Origin: Ascaris suum
Taxonomy: Eukaryota; Nematoda; Chromadorea; Rhabditida; Ascarididae
Direction: 5' to 3'
NCBI GenBank assembly: GCA_013433145.1
Contig: CM024172.1
Span: 8,486,553-8,550,552, forward strand
Length of the DNA stretch: 64,000 bases
Below, piece after piece: positions 55,491 through 64,000 of the stretch. A program made the position numbers and the translations under genes. Position 1 is the stretch's first letter; each line of letters opens with the position of its first letter. Below the pieces are notes generated by a model. The model ran no database searches. It was not told where the DNA came from and saw only the letters and a list, made by a program, of their open reading frames with translations.

Positions 55491-56336
55491 ATGCCCCCTG
55501 CAGCTTTGACACCACCCTCTGATCGGGATTTTAGGGTTACCCTTACCCTTCTCGGTCTCTAAGTCTGTTATTTATGATGGTCTGAAATTGTCCCAGTTAT
55601 TCGTGAAGTGGTCTGTTATGATGCCTGGAATGGTTACACTTGAGACCATGTCTCTTTATTTGGTGCTTGGTACATTGCTGGATCGAGTGATGCCCCTTCA
55701 CTAAGTTCCTGTTTCCGCTGTGGAATCTTTTAACCGTGACGACCAACTGGAGGAGGAGAAACTTCGAGAGTCGGTCGTATTTGTGGGCGCGAGCGAAGTA
55801 CGTCGCATCGAAACTCACGAGCGTTCCGCTTTGAAGGTGAAGTTTGATTTCAATATATTCGATTTAGACGGAACCACTGCTGAGGTCCCCGTACGGATGT
55901 CTTCGGTAGTGAGCGTCGTTGCCTGATCAACGTTGTTTTTTTTTGGAAAGAGTCGCGCTGCTGCTCAAATTCTCAATGTGTGTCACACTATTCGGAAACA
56001 GTGTCTGCAGTTAAAAAAGCGTTGCGACCGTTGGTCGGCTTGTTGCTACGAACGCAAAAGCTGGAACAATTTCGTTACCTTCTAGACCTGAAAGGTGTGA
56101 TGCCTCGATCTTTGGGCGTGAAAAATGGATGGTGTGGTTATTTCGACGGTTCACTGCTCGACGGCACATTGCTTAGATGCAACACAGTTGATGGCATACG
56201 TCACGCTTAAGGTATTCGATGTGTGGGTAAGACTGTGGAGAAGAAGTACCATGAATGCAGTTCTATTCACAAGCCTGAAAAGGCGAACTCGACGTTCGAA
56301 ATGCTCATCACTAGTGGATTTGACCATATAGCGTAA
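55491..56336 (+). CDS. Unrecognised gene, tentative exons
   Basis: No family recognised. An ATG (MPPAALTPPSDRDFR...) lies 4 nt after an ATTTGCAG acceptor (55479-55486). A second exon, about 55706-55908, encodes SFNRDDQLEEEKLRESVVFV then KVKFDFNIFDLDGTTAEVPV and can end at a GTGAGC donor in phase 0. A third, about 55953-56094, includes AVKKALRPLVGLLLRTQKLE and ends in phase 1 at G|GTGTGA. A fourth, 56212-56336, starts in the matching phase and encodes CVGKTVEKKYHECSSIHKPE then ANSTFEMLITSGFDHIA and a stop. Joins between exons 2, 3 and 4 agree in phase, but intron 2 would be only 44 nt, and other frames in this GC-richer tract are also open. The first junction is unresolved. The product could equally continue into exons further right. 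Confidence 0.35.
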
Positions 56337-56407
56337 CCACACCCGATGCGTCGGCCGCTTAGAACAAATTAGCAGCTGTTGAGTGCATCCTACTGCATGG
56401 TAAATCA

Positions 56408-58262
56408 CTTCACAGGTTTCGTTAAATGTGGGTAGCCAGAAGGTTCAGCTCGGGACTCCAACAGCGGAGACGTCTTCTATGCATATGCCGAAAGTTGGAA
56501 AAGCTAAAGCTAGTTCATTACGTAACAGGTGTGTCTCTTAACGTGGGCAAGGTTGGTCTGGCAAAGGTATCATACAACACGTACACCGCAAAAGAACATC
56601 GGACAGAATCTGGGACCGAACAATTGCTTCCCGGACTTTTGGTTCGCGATTGCATGGTGTTGGCATCTCCTGCCCGTGCGCATGGAGATGAGTGGAATGA
56701 ACTGTGGCACAGTGGTCACTCGATATGCAAATTCGCTTGCCGTTTTTGAATGAAAATTAGTTTTTCAATTTTTTAAGGCTTTGCAAGAGAGAAGAACAAA
56801 TATATAAATAGATTCTGGCTGGAAAATCCACAGTCCCACAGAGCATGAAACTATTGGTGTTCTCTTCTTGTGGCGAATGTACTCGCGAATCTGCAGAGGT
56901 GTCGCTCCTGTGACCACAGAGCCATCTTTAACTCTCGTGGGATCGAAGTTACGGCAGTACGCCAAGACTCGTATGTTCTTCACAAAATATGTGCATGTCT
57001 ATGGAAGCTGGGCACAATATTTTGGGAACGGAAAAGTTGCTTCTCAGACTTTTGGTTGCTTCCCGATGCAGAGAAAAATCAGACAGCAATTGCAACTCAC
57101 AACAGTTGCAATGATGTGGGGTCAGCTGCTGCCAGGCATCAATCCAACGCTAATGGTTGATCCATCGGGTGGTATTGAGTAGCTTTGACTTTCGCCTCCA
57201 AAATCCCTCGATGCCAAAGTCCAACGGATTGAGACCAGTAAGAGTGAGGGGACCCAGATCGAGGTCTCAGAACTGTAATGTGATACCGTGACAGATGTTG
57301 GATGTGGCACTAGATAATGAGTGCTAACCCACTCGTATTGACAGTGCAGTGTCCTCGTTTGAATGTTATTGTTCCGTGAGATCAATGCTTTCTCAGAGAT
57401 GTTCTTTATGTAACTCCGCAGGGATACATGCTTTTTTCATGATTTAGGTGGACCGATCATGGCACAAATTTCGTCCACATGGTCACACTCAACGGCCAAC
57501 CTCTCCATGTCCACAATCGTACAGTCGAGTCCATGTTGCGATGTGTTAAACGAGATTTCGAGGCTATGCTTGGCACGCTGCTAGCAAACTTTGAGTGGTC
57601 CTTCTCAAATTTGTATTGCTCATTTGTGTTAATTGTATTTCACTAGGTCATGCGGCTTTCCTCCTTCACACCCCAGCAATATTCTTCGTCCTTCTCATTC
57701 TTCGTTAGCATTTCAGGCCACTATGAGATAAAATTGCATGTTTAATGGATAAATGTGATGCCATATCCACCAAAACATATTTGCTTCTGAATTGTGTGCT
57801 AATAAACTCATTTAAACGTGAACATTTCGATAGAGCGTTATTGTTCGCACAGAACCTAGCCACTTCCTCAAAAGTCGCTTCCGGTAGCACGCTCACCTCA
57901 AACTTCCCAGGTTACCATGTTTTACAGTTGTGGGACGTTGTAGTGTACGTTGTTTGGGCCGATATGTCTTAGAACGGCACCACCGTCGACGATGTGCGGA
58001 CTACAGTATTGCTGCGTACCAATGTTTGTGCGTGGGTGTACACGGCCTGATGTTCACAGTAAATGCATCTTTGCAATTGTGTTGGGGAAGTATTGCATTC
58101 TCAGCTGTAACTTGTTTTTATCTGTTTTGTAGGTTCATCATTCTCGTAAAAACACCCTCGATTACAAAGATCCCGAGTGCAGAGTTATTCGGTGCTGGTC
58201 GATAATGTCTTACGTTTCCCCACTCTCAGCTCTGCATCGGCATTTTTTTTATTTGTTGTGAA
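56408..58262 (+). other. GC-richer tract with more candidate plus-strand exons
   Basis: Several segments look coding, but frames conflict. 56417-56753 is open in three overlapping plus frames after TTCACAG and GTAACAG acceptors. About 57449-57600, after ATGATTTAG, encodes DHGTNFVHMVTLNGQPLHVH then NRTVESMLRCVKRDFEAMLG. About 57928-58060, after TTTTACAG, includes LERHHRRRCADYSIAAYQCL and ends near a GTAAATG site. From 58132, after TTTTGTAG, the frame VHHSRKNTLDYKDPECRVIR runs to TGA (58258-58260), with AATAAA directly after at about 58261. Minus-strand frames also occur (57705-57896; 56765-56983). Strand composition favours plus. This may be the rest of the gene at 55.5 kb or a separate one. 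Family not recognised. Confidence 0.3.
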
Positions 58263-59126
58263 TAAAGGTTACCAGCACGCCCTTTATGAATATGGCGACT
58301 ATTACCTATACCACCAGGTATATTGCTAGTACCAGTCATCATTTCCCTTGTTCTTCATTCCCTGCAGCTGTTAAGCGACAGCTGCGCCGCTTGAAGTGAA
58401 TCACATAATACGATGATGATAGTAGCTTCTGATATTGTCAGCCATCCGCTGTTGTAACTCATAGGAAATATTCTACGAGCTTGGGTACGTGATTACCAAT
58501 CCAAGAGAACGCGTATGCTTCTCATTGCTATAACCAAAGTTTGTGGCAAAATCTTTTGCAGTCAGATGCTGCGTTCTAACAATTAATAGGTGAATCTTCA
58601 CATCCAGCCGGAACAATTGTTCATTCAGTTTCATCACAGGAGCTCTTACTTGTCCTCGCAAGCGCATCCTTGCTATAAAATTTGCTCTTTTATGCTCCTA
58701 ACTGGAGCACCTCGGCATGTCGTATGCTTTATACGCGGCTTCACGAATGACTGAAACGGAGATTTACAAAAGGGAAGTTCCCACGCTAAGCGCTTCCTAA
58801 TGGCAGTGTGGCCGATATCCACACCTTTCTGTGTCTTTCTTCCATGTCACCCAAACACCCAAACGCTGCTTTCTGTGTCTTTCCAAATCGAGAGGCGGCT
58901 TATGCAAGCAGTTCGGTACCTCGCGAGTAATTGTTCACAACGGCATTTTGATGCCATGTCGTGGCGCAAGTGTCATTCGATGAATGGTGCTGATGGTCTC
59001 ACCTCTCTGCAACTCAAATGCGAACAGATGCGATCCTTTTTCATTAGATGAGTTTGTCATTAAAATTGAGTGGTAAACGTAGATGTAATACTATTATAAG
59101 TAAGGGGAGGGGGTTGATCTCAATCC

Positions 59127-59438
59127 TTACAGATTCGCTCTGGAAGTAGATGGTACACGAAGCGCATGGCAGCCCACCCACGCATCGTGGTAATCAATTT
59201 CGTCGGTCTCATCGACGTTGCTGAAAGCACAATCCACCAGTGCGGTTGATTTCAGCAATTTGGGATTTACATTTTCACCTGCATGTACCGTGTGCCCGCG
59301 AAATGCTATTGCCATGTGTTTTGTCACTGGCGGATTGTGTTTAAAAATATTGCAGACTCTGAATGCGGTTCCTTTTAGCTGACAATCCCAAAGAGATAGC
59401 GTCAGACCCCCCACCCTTCCCCTGTCCACTTCCTCCAA
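59127..59438 (-). other. Ambiguous ORF of 103 codons
   Basis: An ATG-started minus-strand frame of 103 codons (including GENVNPKLLKSTALVDCAFS) lies divergently upstream of the FAM241-like gene and ends next to a GTAAGG. The plus strand has a strong acceptor (CTCAATCCTTACAG) at 59130 followed by IRSGSRWYTKRMAAHPRIV and a GTAATC donor, so both strands are plausible. Neither family was recognised. Confidence 0.2.
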
Positions 59439-59448
59439 AAAATCGTTG

Positions 59449-59458
59449 AATTTTGCAG
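59449..59458 (+). promoter_or_regulatory. Possible spliced-leader acceptor of the FAM241-like gene
   Basis: AATTTTGCAG lies 43 nt before the ATG at 59502, with no in-phase coding exon upstream. It fits a trans-splice acceptor or the end of a 5'UTR intron. Confidence 0.4.
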
Positions 59459-59501
59459 TTGTTTACTCTGGTTTGTTATGCATTAGCGATTCGGAGTGAT
59501 T

Positions 59502-61519
59502 ATGGTGCGGATAACGAGCAGTGGTGATATTGTTAATGATGAGGACATTCCTGCGCAACGCAGAGAGCCGCGCAGACAACTGCACAACAGCATCAGCTTA
59601 GCGAGGAATAACGGTGATGTCGCAAATATCAGTGTAAGACTTTTTCTTTTTTCTGTTCGCTGTAGAAGCTTCTTTACTGGCATTGAGATCCACCGATCAG
59701 AGATAGGGGGAATCGCTTCCTGTCTAAAAAGGAGTGTGTGAAGGCACGGAAATTGCAGATTTTCATTACTCCGATTTGCTTTGATGTGACAAGCCGTAAG
59801 ATGTCTATTTTTTATAAGCATTAAGGTTCCTTGAAGAACTTCTTCTTTCCTAAGAGTTAAAAAATTCTGCGCTCTACCTCAGTGGTAGCCTTACTCTGCT
59901 GTGTTGGCAAACTCGGCCTACAAAATATGAAGTTCTACTCTGATTCTTCTTTAAATCGATGTAATGTTCAATAGCTCGCAGCTTTAACGAAAATTACGTG
60001 AATTTTAAAACTGCTTTCAGCGTTCTTTGATATGCATTACACTGGCTTATTTTCATATTCTCTTTACTTATGGTATACGCCATCGGCGTTCCCATCTCAC
60101 CGGTTCACCGTTTTTTTTCCAGTTCCCTTCCGTTAAATTTAGCATTTTTCTGTTTCAGTTGAGATGATCTTGATGAAAGCATCACTTTTTTGATGTGAGA
60201 GGTATTCTCATTCTCATAGCTGCGGTTGTTTCATCCTCTCTCCTCTTTTCCAGAAATTGTGGCTTTTTTAGTAGTGCGCTTCTTATCAGCTTAATTCGCT
60301 ACTCGCAAAAGTACACTTGATTTTTGCATTGCTCGCGACGTGTTACCTCGAGTCCACCATCGTTAACATGGAAGCCGAAGTTTTTACTGCTATACGATAG
60401 CTGATCCGTTGTTTCTTTTTAAGCGTAGAGTGATTTCGGCACAGTTACCAGCTGCAATTCTTTGCCTAAGCTCCAGCTTGGCTTAAGTAGGTTTGCAGTG
60501 CGGCAAAGCTTTTATGCGATTTGTGTTGTCATGGCTTTCGCAGCTATTCTGCACTACGATATACGGGTTGTTTGATTTAGCATGTGCATTCGAACCCGTG
60601 GTCAGTGGTGAATGCCCGTCTAACCGAGTACGGTATCCCCACTTATTCGTTATATGGTTATAAATTCGAGCCAATACACTTTGTGTTCACTCTGGCGGCA
60701 CTTATTCTCTTTGGAGTGCAATCATTGCTGCTCATACCGATACTACTGATCGTGTCCAACTTGAGCAATCCTTCAGGTGCGTTTCGATCGTCATTTAGAT
60801 TCTAGAACCAGCGTTCGATGAGGTTCCTGCTAAGGTCGAAATTTCACTTCATTCTTCAAGGAGCAATTATGCAAGAATAAAATCCAGCTGTTATACCAGT
60901 GGAAGATCAACAACTAAGTAGAAAGGGAAAAATGCTGAAGTGTTGATTAACGTTAAAAAGTCAAGTGCATTATTTAAAGGCCTGATAGTAAGACTTATAT
61001 CTCTCGACATCTTATTACATTTCTGCATCAATCCTTACTTGTCAGATTATTTCATTTCGCAGCATTGCTGAAGTGTATTTTTCTGCACATTTGATAGGGG
61101 TTTTGGTTTATAAGGGCTCTTCTTTTTCCGTTATTCATAATAAGCGACACTCTGTTCATGAAAGTAGCTACCTTCTTTTAGGTACATATATTGTTTTAAA
61201 TCCTTGCATAGTTTTCGTTTTCTCCAGTATTCCCGTTTATACAAAAGAGCAACCAGGAAGGAAGGTTCCGGCGGCATAGCGGATCACCGATACGAAGATG
61301 CGGTGTATGTCTGTTAAGAAATGTTTGCTACCCAATTAGAATTTGTAATCCAGATGTAAGAAAGTGGAAAGTTGTGTCATTCTTGTAGGCTCGACGAATA
61401 CTGCCAGAATGGTGCCTGAGCGGTCGCAAGATTCGTCAAGAGGAGCCGGTAACATCGATCAGCCTGCAAGTGCCTCATCGGGTCCGTTTTCTGGCAAGGG
61501 TCGGAAACTTGGTCGATGA
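59502..61519 (+). CDS. FAM241 (DUF4605)-like membrane protein with C-terminal SHP box
   Basis: Three exons, 59502-59633, 60581-60776 and 61389-61519 (TGA), with agreeing phases (0 and 1) and good splice sites (AGT|GTAAGA, GATTTAG, CTTGTAG) give 152 aa. The N-terminus MVRITSSGDIVNDEDIPAQR matches the FAM241 opening (MVRI..GEIV.DDDP type). The middle, residues 49-105, holds NPWSVVNARLTEYGIP and a hydrophobic stretch (about 76-104, FVFTLAALILFGVQSLLLIP) placed as in FAM241A/B. The family is small, single-pass or hairpin, and poorly characterised. Residues 111-142 are polar and probably disordered. The last ten residues are FSGKGRKLGR, a perfect F-x-G-x-G-x-x-L-G SHP box (143-151), the motif by which UFD1, p47, Spartan and others bind the p97/VCP N-domain. 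That implies recruitment of p97 to a membrane, probably the ER; this is inference. No AATAAA was seen close downstream. Confidence 0.85.
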
Positions 61520-62207
61520 TCTTCATTTGCAGCCTTCAAGTTGTTCGACTCGAATTGTCAACGCGCAGTACAAGTGTTCATTTTGTGTAAACACGTGTGA
61601 GATTGAAAACTCCTTTAGCTTTGAGGTAATATGCAAGACAGAACTGTTGGCTGGGGATGGAAGGAGGACGAATAACCGAAGGTAGAAAAATAGGCATTTT
61701 GCATTCCCGTATTAATTGCGTTATGTGGAATAGGCCATATAAGGGCGTTCGTAGTGGACGTGTTCTGGGATTTTATTTCTTTTCTGATGTGATAGGAAGG
61801 GGAGATAAACATAACTCTTTATTGATCATCTCGGAACTAGGCAGGTTAACCCGGTAGTGGAGAAAACGTTTGATGTTTTGGGTCGGTTTTTGAGATTGAA
61901 AGAATTCATTGTTATCCGTCAGTTAAGCAGGGCGGTTCATAAATTGGCGAAATCTGCAACATCTCTTCGCCTAGCATAAATGACGAAAGACTCTTCCCCT
62001 CAAAGGGTCGCAGAAGTATTTTAATTCGATGGGTTAAATTTTGGAGGTATGGAAAACAGTTCGCTGACTCTCTCGTTTTGCTATGTTACCTCACTACTGT
62101 GTTGCCCAAAACGAGGCACTACTCCTCGTGGCAAAACTGAGTGCAGAATAATCGATAGACTCTAGGCTTGAAATTCATGGCTAAATGAATCTCTTCTTTC
62201 CGCAGGA
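61520..62207. other. Short spacer between two same-strand genes
   Basis: About 0.7 kb with no supported coding exon. A 71-codon plus frame (61470-61685) overlaps the last FAM241-like exon in another frame and is taken as a shadow. The spacer ends in the acceptor CTTTCCGCAG, 2 nt before the next gene's ATG, compatible with operon processing. Confidence 0.5.
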
Positions 62208-63699
62208 ATGGAGATACTCACTGCAAAACACCGGGGATTGTTGGATGCCCAGTTGTTTGGAGAGGTTTAATTACCGTAGTAAGCCAGCTATTGGAGACCT
62301 GCCGTAATAATTCATTTGACAGTTTTTCGTGGTATAAGGTCCTCATCAATTCGTGGTAACCTTCACAGAGAGCGACCTTGTTTAATTTAGGTCCAACTTC
62401 AGAAGGCAATTTAATAAAGGAAGGAAATCCGAGGCTTACCTTCATTGTGATTTTCCAGTTCTGTTTACTTAGCTCGGAAAAGATGTGAGAAGTGAGGATG
62501 GTAAATATGACTTCTTTCGATTGATGAATCCCTCCGTTTGTGATCTTGATGATATCGCTTCGTTTGTTGTTCGTTGGTCATATTTATGGTACCCTTTGAA
62601 TTCCTTGAGAGAGGTGCTGACTCTCGATTCGTTAATTCGTGTTGGATTTCATGTGACACTGTCGCTGGTTATCTGTATTAAATGCTTCTCTCTCGCAAGT
62701 ACAGTTGTTTGCAGTTTTTGTACGCTCTCTAGTCCTCGTTATTTACGATTCGCTTTTTTGTTGTTGAACATATCATAGAAATAATATTTCTCGAGAAAAA
62801 TATTTCAAGAATTTGATTCATTGAAGAAATCAGGCTCTTTTTTTCTAAGCTGAAAGTGGAAAATTTTCTATGCTTGGTGTTTTTACTGGGATTTCCACAG
62901 GCGATATCTTTCGTGTGCTCTGTGATGTGTAATATAGTTATATTATTTCGTTTATACTTGTAACAACTACCACAGTAGGCGTCATACATATGTTTCGTGA
63001 AAGTATCGTCTATATCGTAAAAAACCTCATATTGCCACTCAAAAAGTTGTATCGTTTCAGCGTGTCAGAGAATGAGAGGGAGATCGAATTTGAATGAATC
63101 AGATCTTCAATGTGGGTTTGATTGTTAGTCCACCGTGACGTTTCTAAAATCGTAATGTGTCTTGTGTTTGTGCTTATCAAGGAGCCGTTGTGTGAAGACC
63201 GTCTTACGAATAGTTGACAAGTTTTTACCGTATCGCAGAAAATTCCGGGTCGTTTCGAGGTGATTTCAGGTTTCTACCTAGACACTTTTTTGAAATGCCT
63301 ATAAGAAATGTAATTTCGTTCCTGTTTACTTTAGTACTTTATTTTTTATTTACAGGTAATTTAGAGTCTTCCTTTTCAGTTTTTTTTGTTCCTTAAACCC
63401 TTCTTTCTGAAATGCTACCGGTTGATTTCCTGAAAGGATTGCCAACATCCGTTCAATATTTTTGCGCAAGAATTTAGTGCTCAAAGGCTCAGTATGTTTG
63501 ACCTATAAAATGAGATCGGAACGTAAGGTGTTACAGCATTTTGACATAGAAAGAGGGAATCCGAAGTGGTGAAAGGTTGATTTTAAGGTTTGTCGAGAAG
63601 CCTGACCTCAACAAGAAGCGCGAGGTGTTGCGGAGGGGGGTTGAGAAACGTGAATCGGCGGCAGAATTGCGTTGCTCCATTTGTGAAAGTAATCGTTGA
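62208..63699 (+). CDS. Unrecognised gene, four exons resolved
   Basis: No family recognised. Exon 1 (62208-62264) has its ATG 2 nt after a CTTTCCGCAG acceptor, encodes MEILTAKHRGLLDAQLFGE and ends in phase 0. Exon 2 (62473-62613), after GTTTACTTAG in phase 0, encodes 47 residues including SEDGKYDFFRLMNPSVCDLD and SFVVRWSYLWYPLNSLRE, ending at GAG|GTGCTG. One or more middle exons between 62614 and 63181 were not resolved. An exon at 63182-63259 encodes SRCVKTVLRIVDKFLPYRRK then FRVVS and ends AG|GTGATT. The last exon, 63588-63699, completes the Arg codon and encodes FVEKPDLNKKREVLRRGVEK then RESAAELRCSICESNR and TGA. The C-terminus is highly basic and has a C-x-x-C pair (CSIC). Phases at both resolved junctions agree. 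A nearby poly(A) signal supports the 3' end. Confidence 0.5.
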
Positions 63700-63855
63700 G
63701 TGTTTCATTGTTATGAAGCATGAATTTGATCGCTATTAGAATAGAGAGAGGGGACCTCTTCACACTCGATCTATGAGCCTGTTCCTCCCCTCTCCTCCTC
63801 CTCTGCCGCCCATTATGCCTTGTTTAATTCCATAATACTTTCATTTGTCAATACA

Positions 63856-63861
63856 AATAAA
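63856..63861 (+). terminator. Poly(A) signal of the last gene
   Basis: Canonical AATAAA 156 nt after the TGA of the preceding plus-strand gene, at a typical distance for a nematode 3'UTR. Confidence 0.55.
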
Positions 63862-64000
63862 CTTATTTCCTGTAACGTTGTTGCTGCCATTTCTAGAAGT
63901 TACTGTCAAATCGCAATACTAATTGCTGTATATTCTTTACGCATGAAATCTTGGCAGGTCACTAAGCGATATATTGCTGCTGCCTCACTGTTCGACAAGC

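Noticed and set aside
62264..62275. GGTTTAATTACC, identical to the first 12 bases of nematode SL1
   Set aside because: It straddles the likely donor of exon 1 of the last gene (GAG|GTTTAATTACC), lacks the rest of the 22-nt leader, and no convincing Sm site follows. Probably coincidence, though an SL-like RNA search would settle it.
62218..62445. 75-codon minus-strand frame overlapping the last gene
   Set aside because: Looks moderately coding, but lies across exon 1 and intron 1 of a plus-strand model with consistent splice phases, and has no partner exons.

Overview
The window is nuclear DNA of a nematode. Two well-resolved genes (CCT subunit theta and COP9 signalosome subunit 4) are split by introns with nematode-style TTTTCAG acceptors. 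The CCT theta translation, including its C-terminal tail, is nematode-like. Several start codons sit a few bases downstream of a strong splice acceptor with no upstream coding exon, as expected of spliced-leader trans-splicing. Base composition is AT-rich, genes are sparse (roughly one per 10-15 kb) and introns are mostly 0.1-2.5 kb. An ascaridoid or similar parasitic nematode would fit, but the sequence does not prove it. No tRNA, rRNA, CRISPR array or intact transposon was recognised.

Layout. 1-15.6 kb: gene-poor, with a few coding-like scraps, a 3-copy tandem repeat (10.3 kb) and a GC-rich fold-back island (14.4-14.6 kb). 15.6-17.3 kb: an unrecognised minus-strand gene rebuilt from exons with compatible phases, followed by a GA microsatellite. 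17.5-32.8 kb: gene-poor, with a few isolated candidate exons. 32.8-38.6 kb, minus strand: csn-4, nearly complete, lacking only its first ~20 codons. 38.8-39.5 kb, minus strand: coding-like sequence broken by stops and frame changes, possibly a pseudogene. 41.9-52.1 kb, minus strand: cct-8, complete in 10 exons (549 aa). Long homopolymeric G/C tracts cluster in and around it.

From about 55.2 kb to the end the plus strand becomes T/G-rich, which suggests plus-strand transcription. This part holds an unresolved coding tract (55.5-58.3 kb), a complete three-exon gene for a FAM241 (DUF4605)-like small membrane protein (59.5-61.5 kb), and a further gene of unknown family (62.2-63.7 kb) with a poly(A) signal. 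The FAM241-like protein ends in a perfect SHP box, the p97/VCP-binding motif, which would make it a candidate membrane adaptor for p97; this is the most interesting observation. The FAM241-like gene and the next gene are in the same orientation, about 0.7 kb apart, and the second starts 3 nt after a splice acceptor, so an operon is possible.

Themes: cct-8 (protein folding), csn-4 (cullin deneddylation) and the FAM241/SHP protein (possible p97 link) are all proteostasis genes, but nothing here shows that they are co-regulated.
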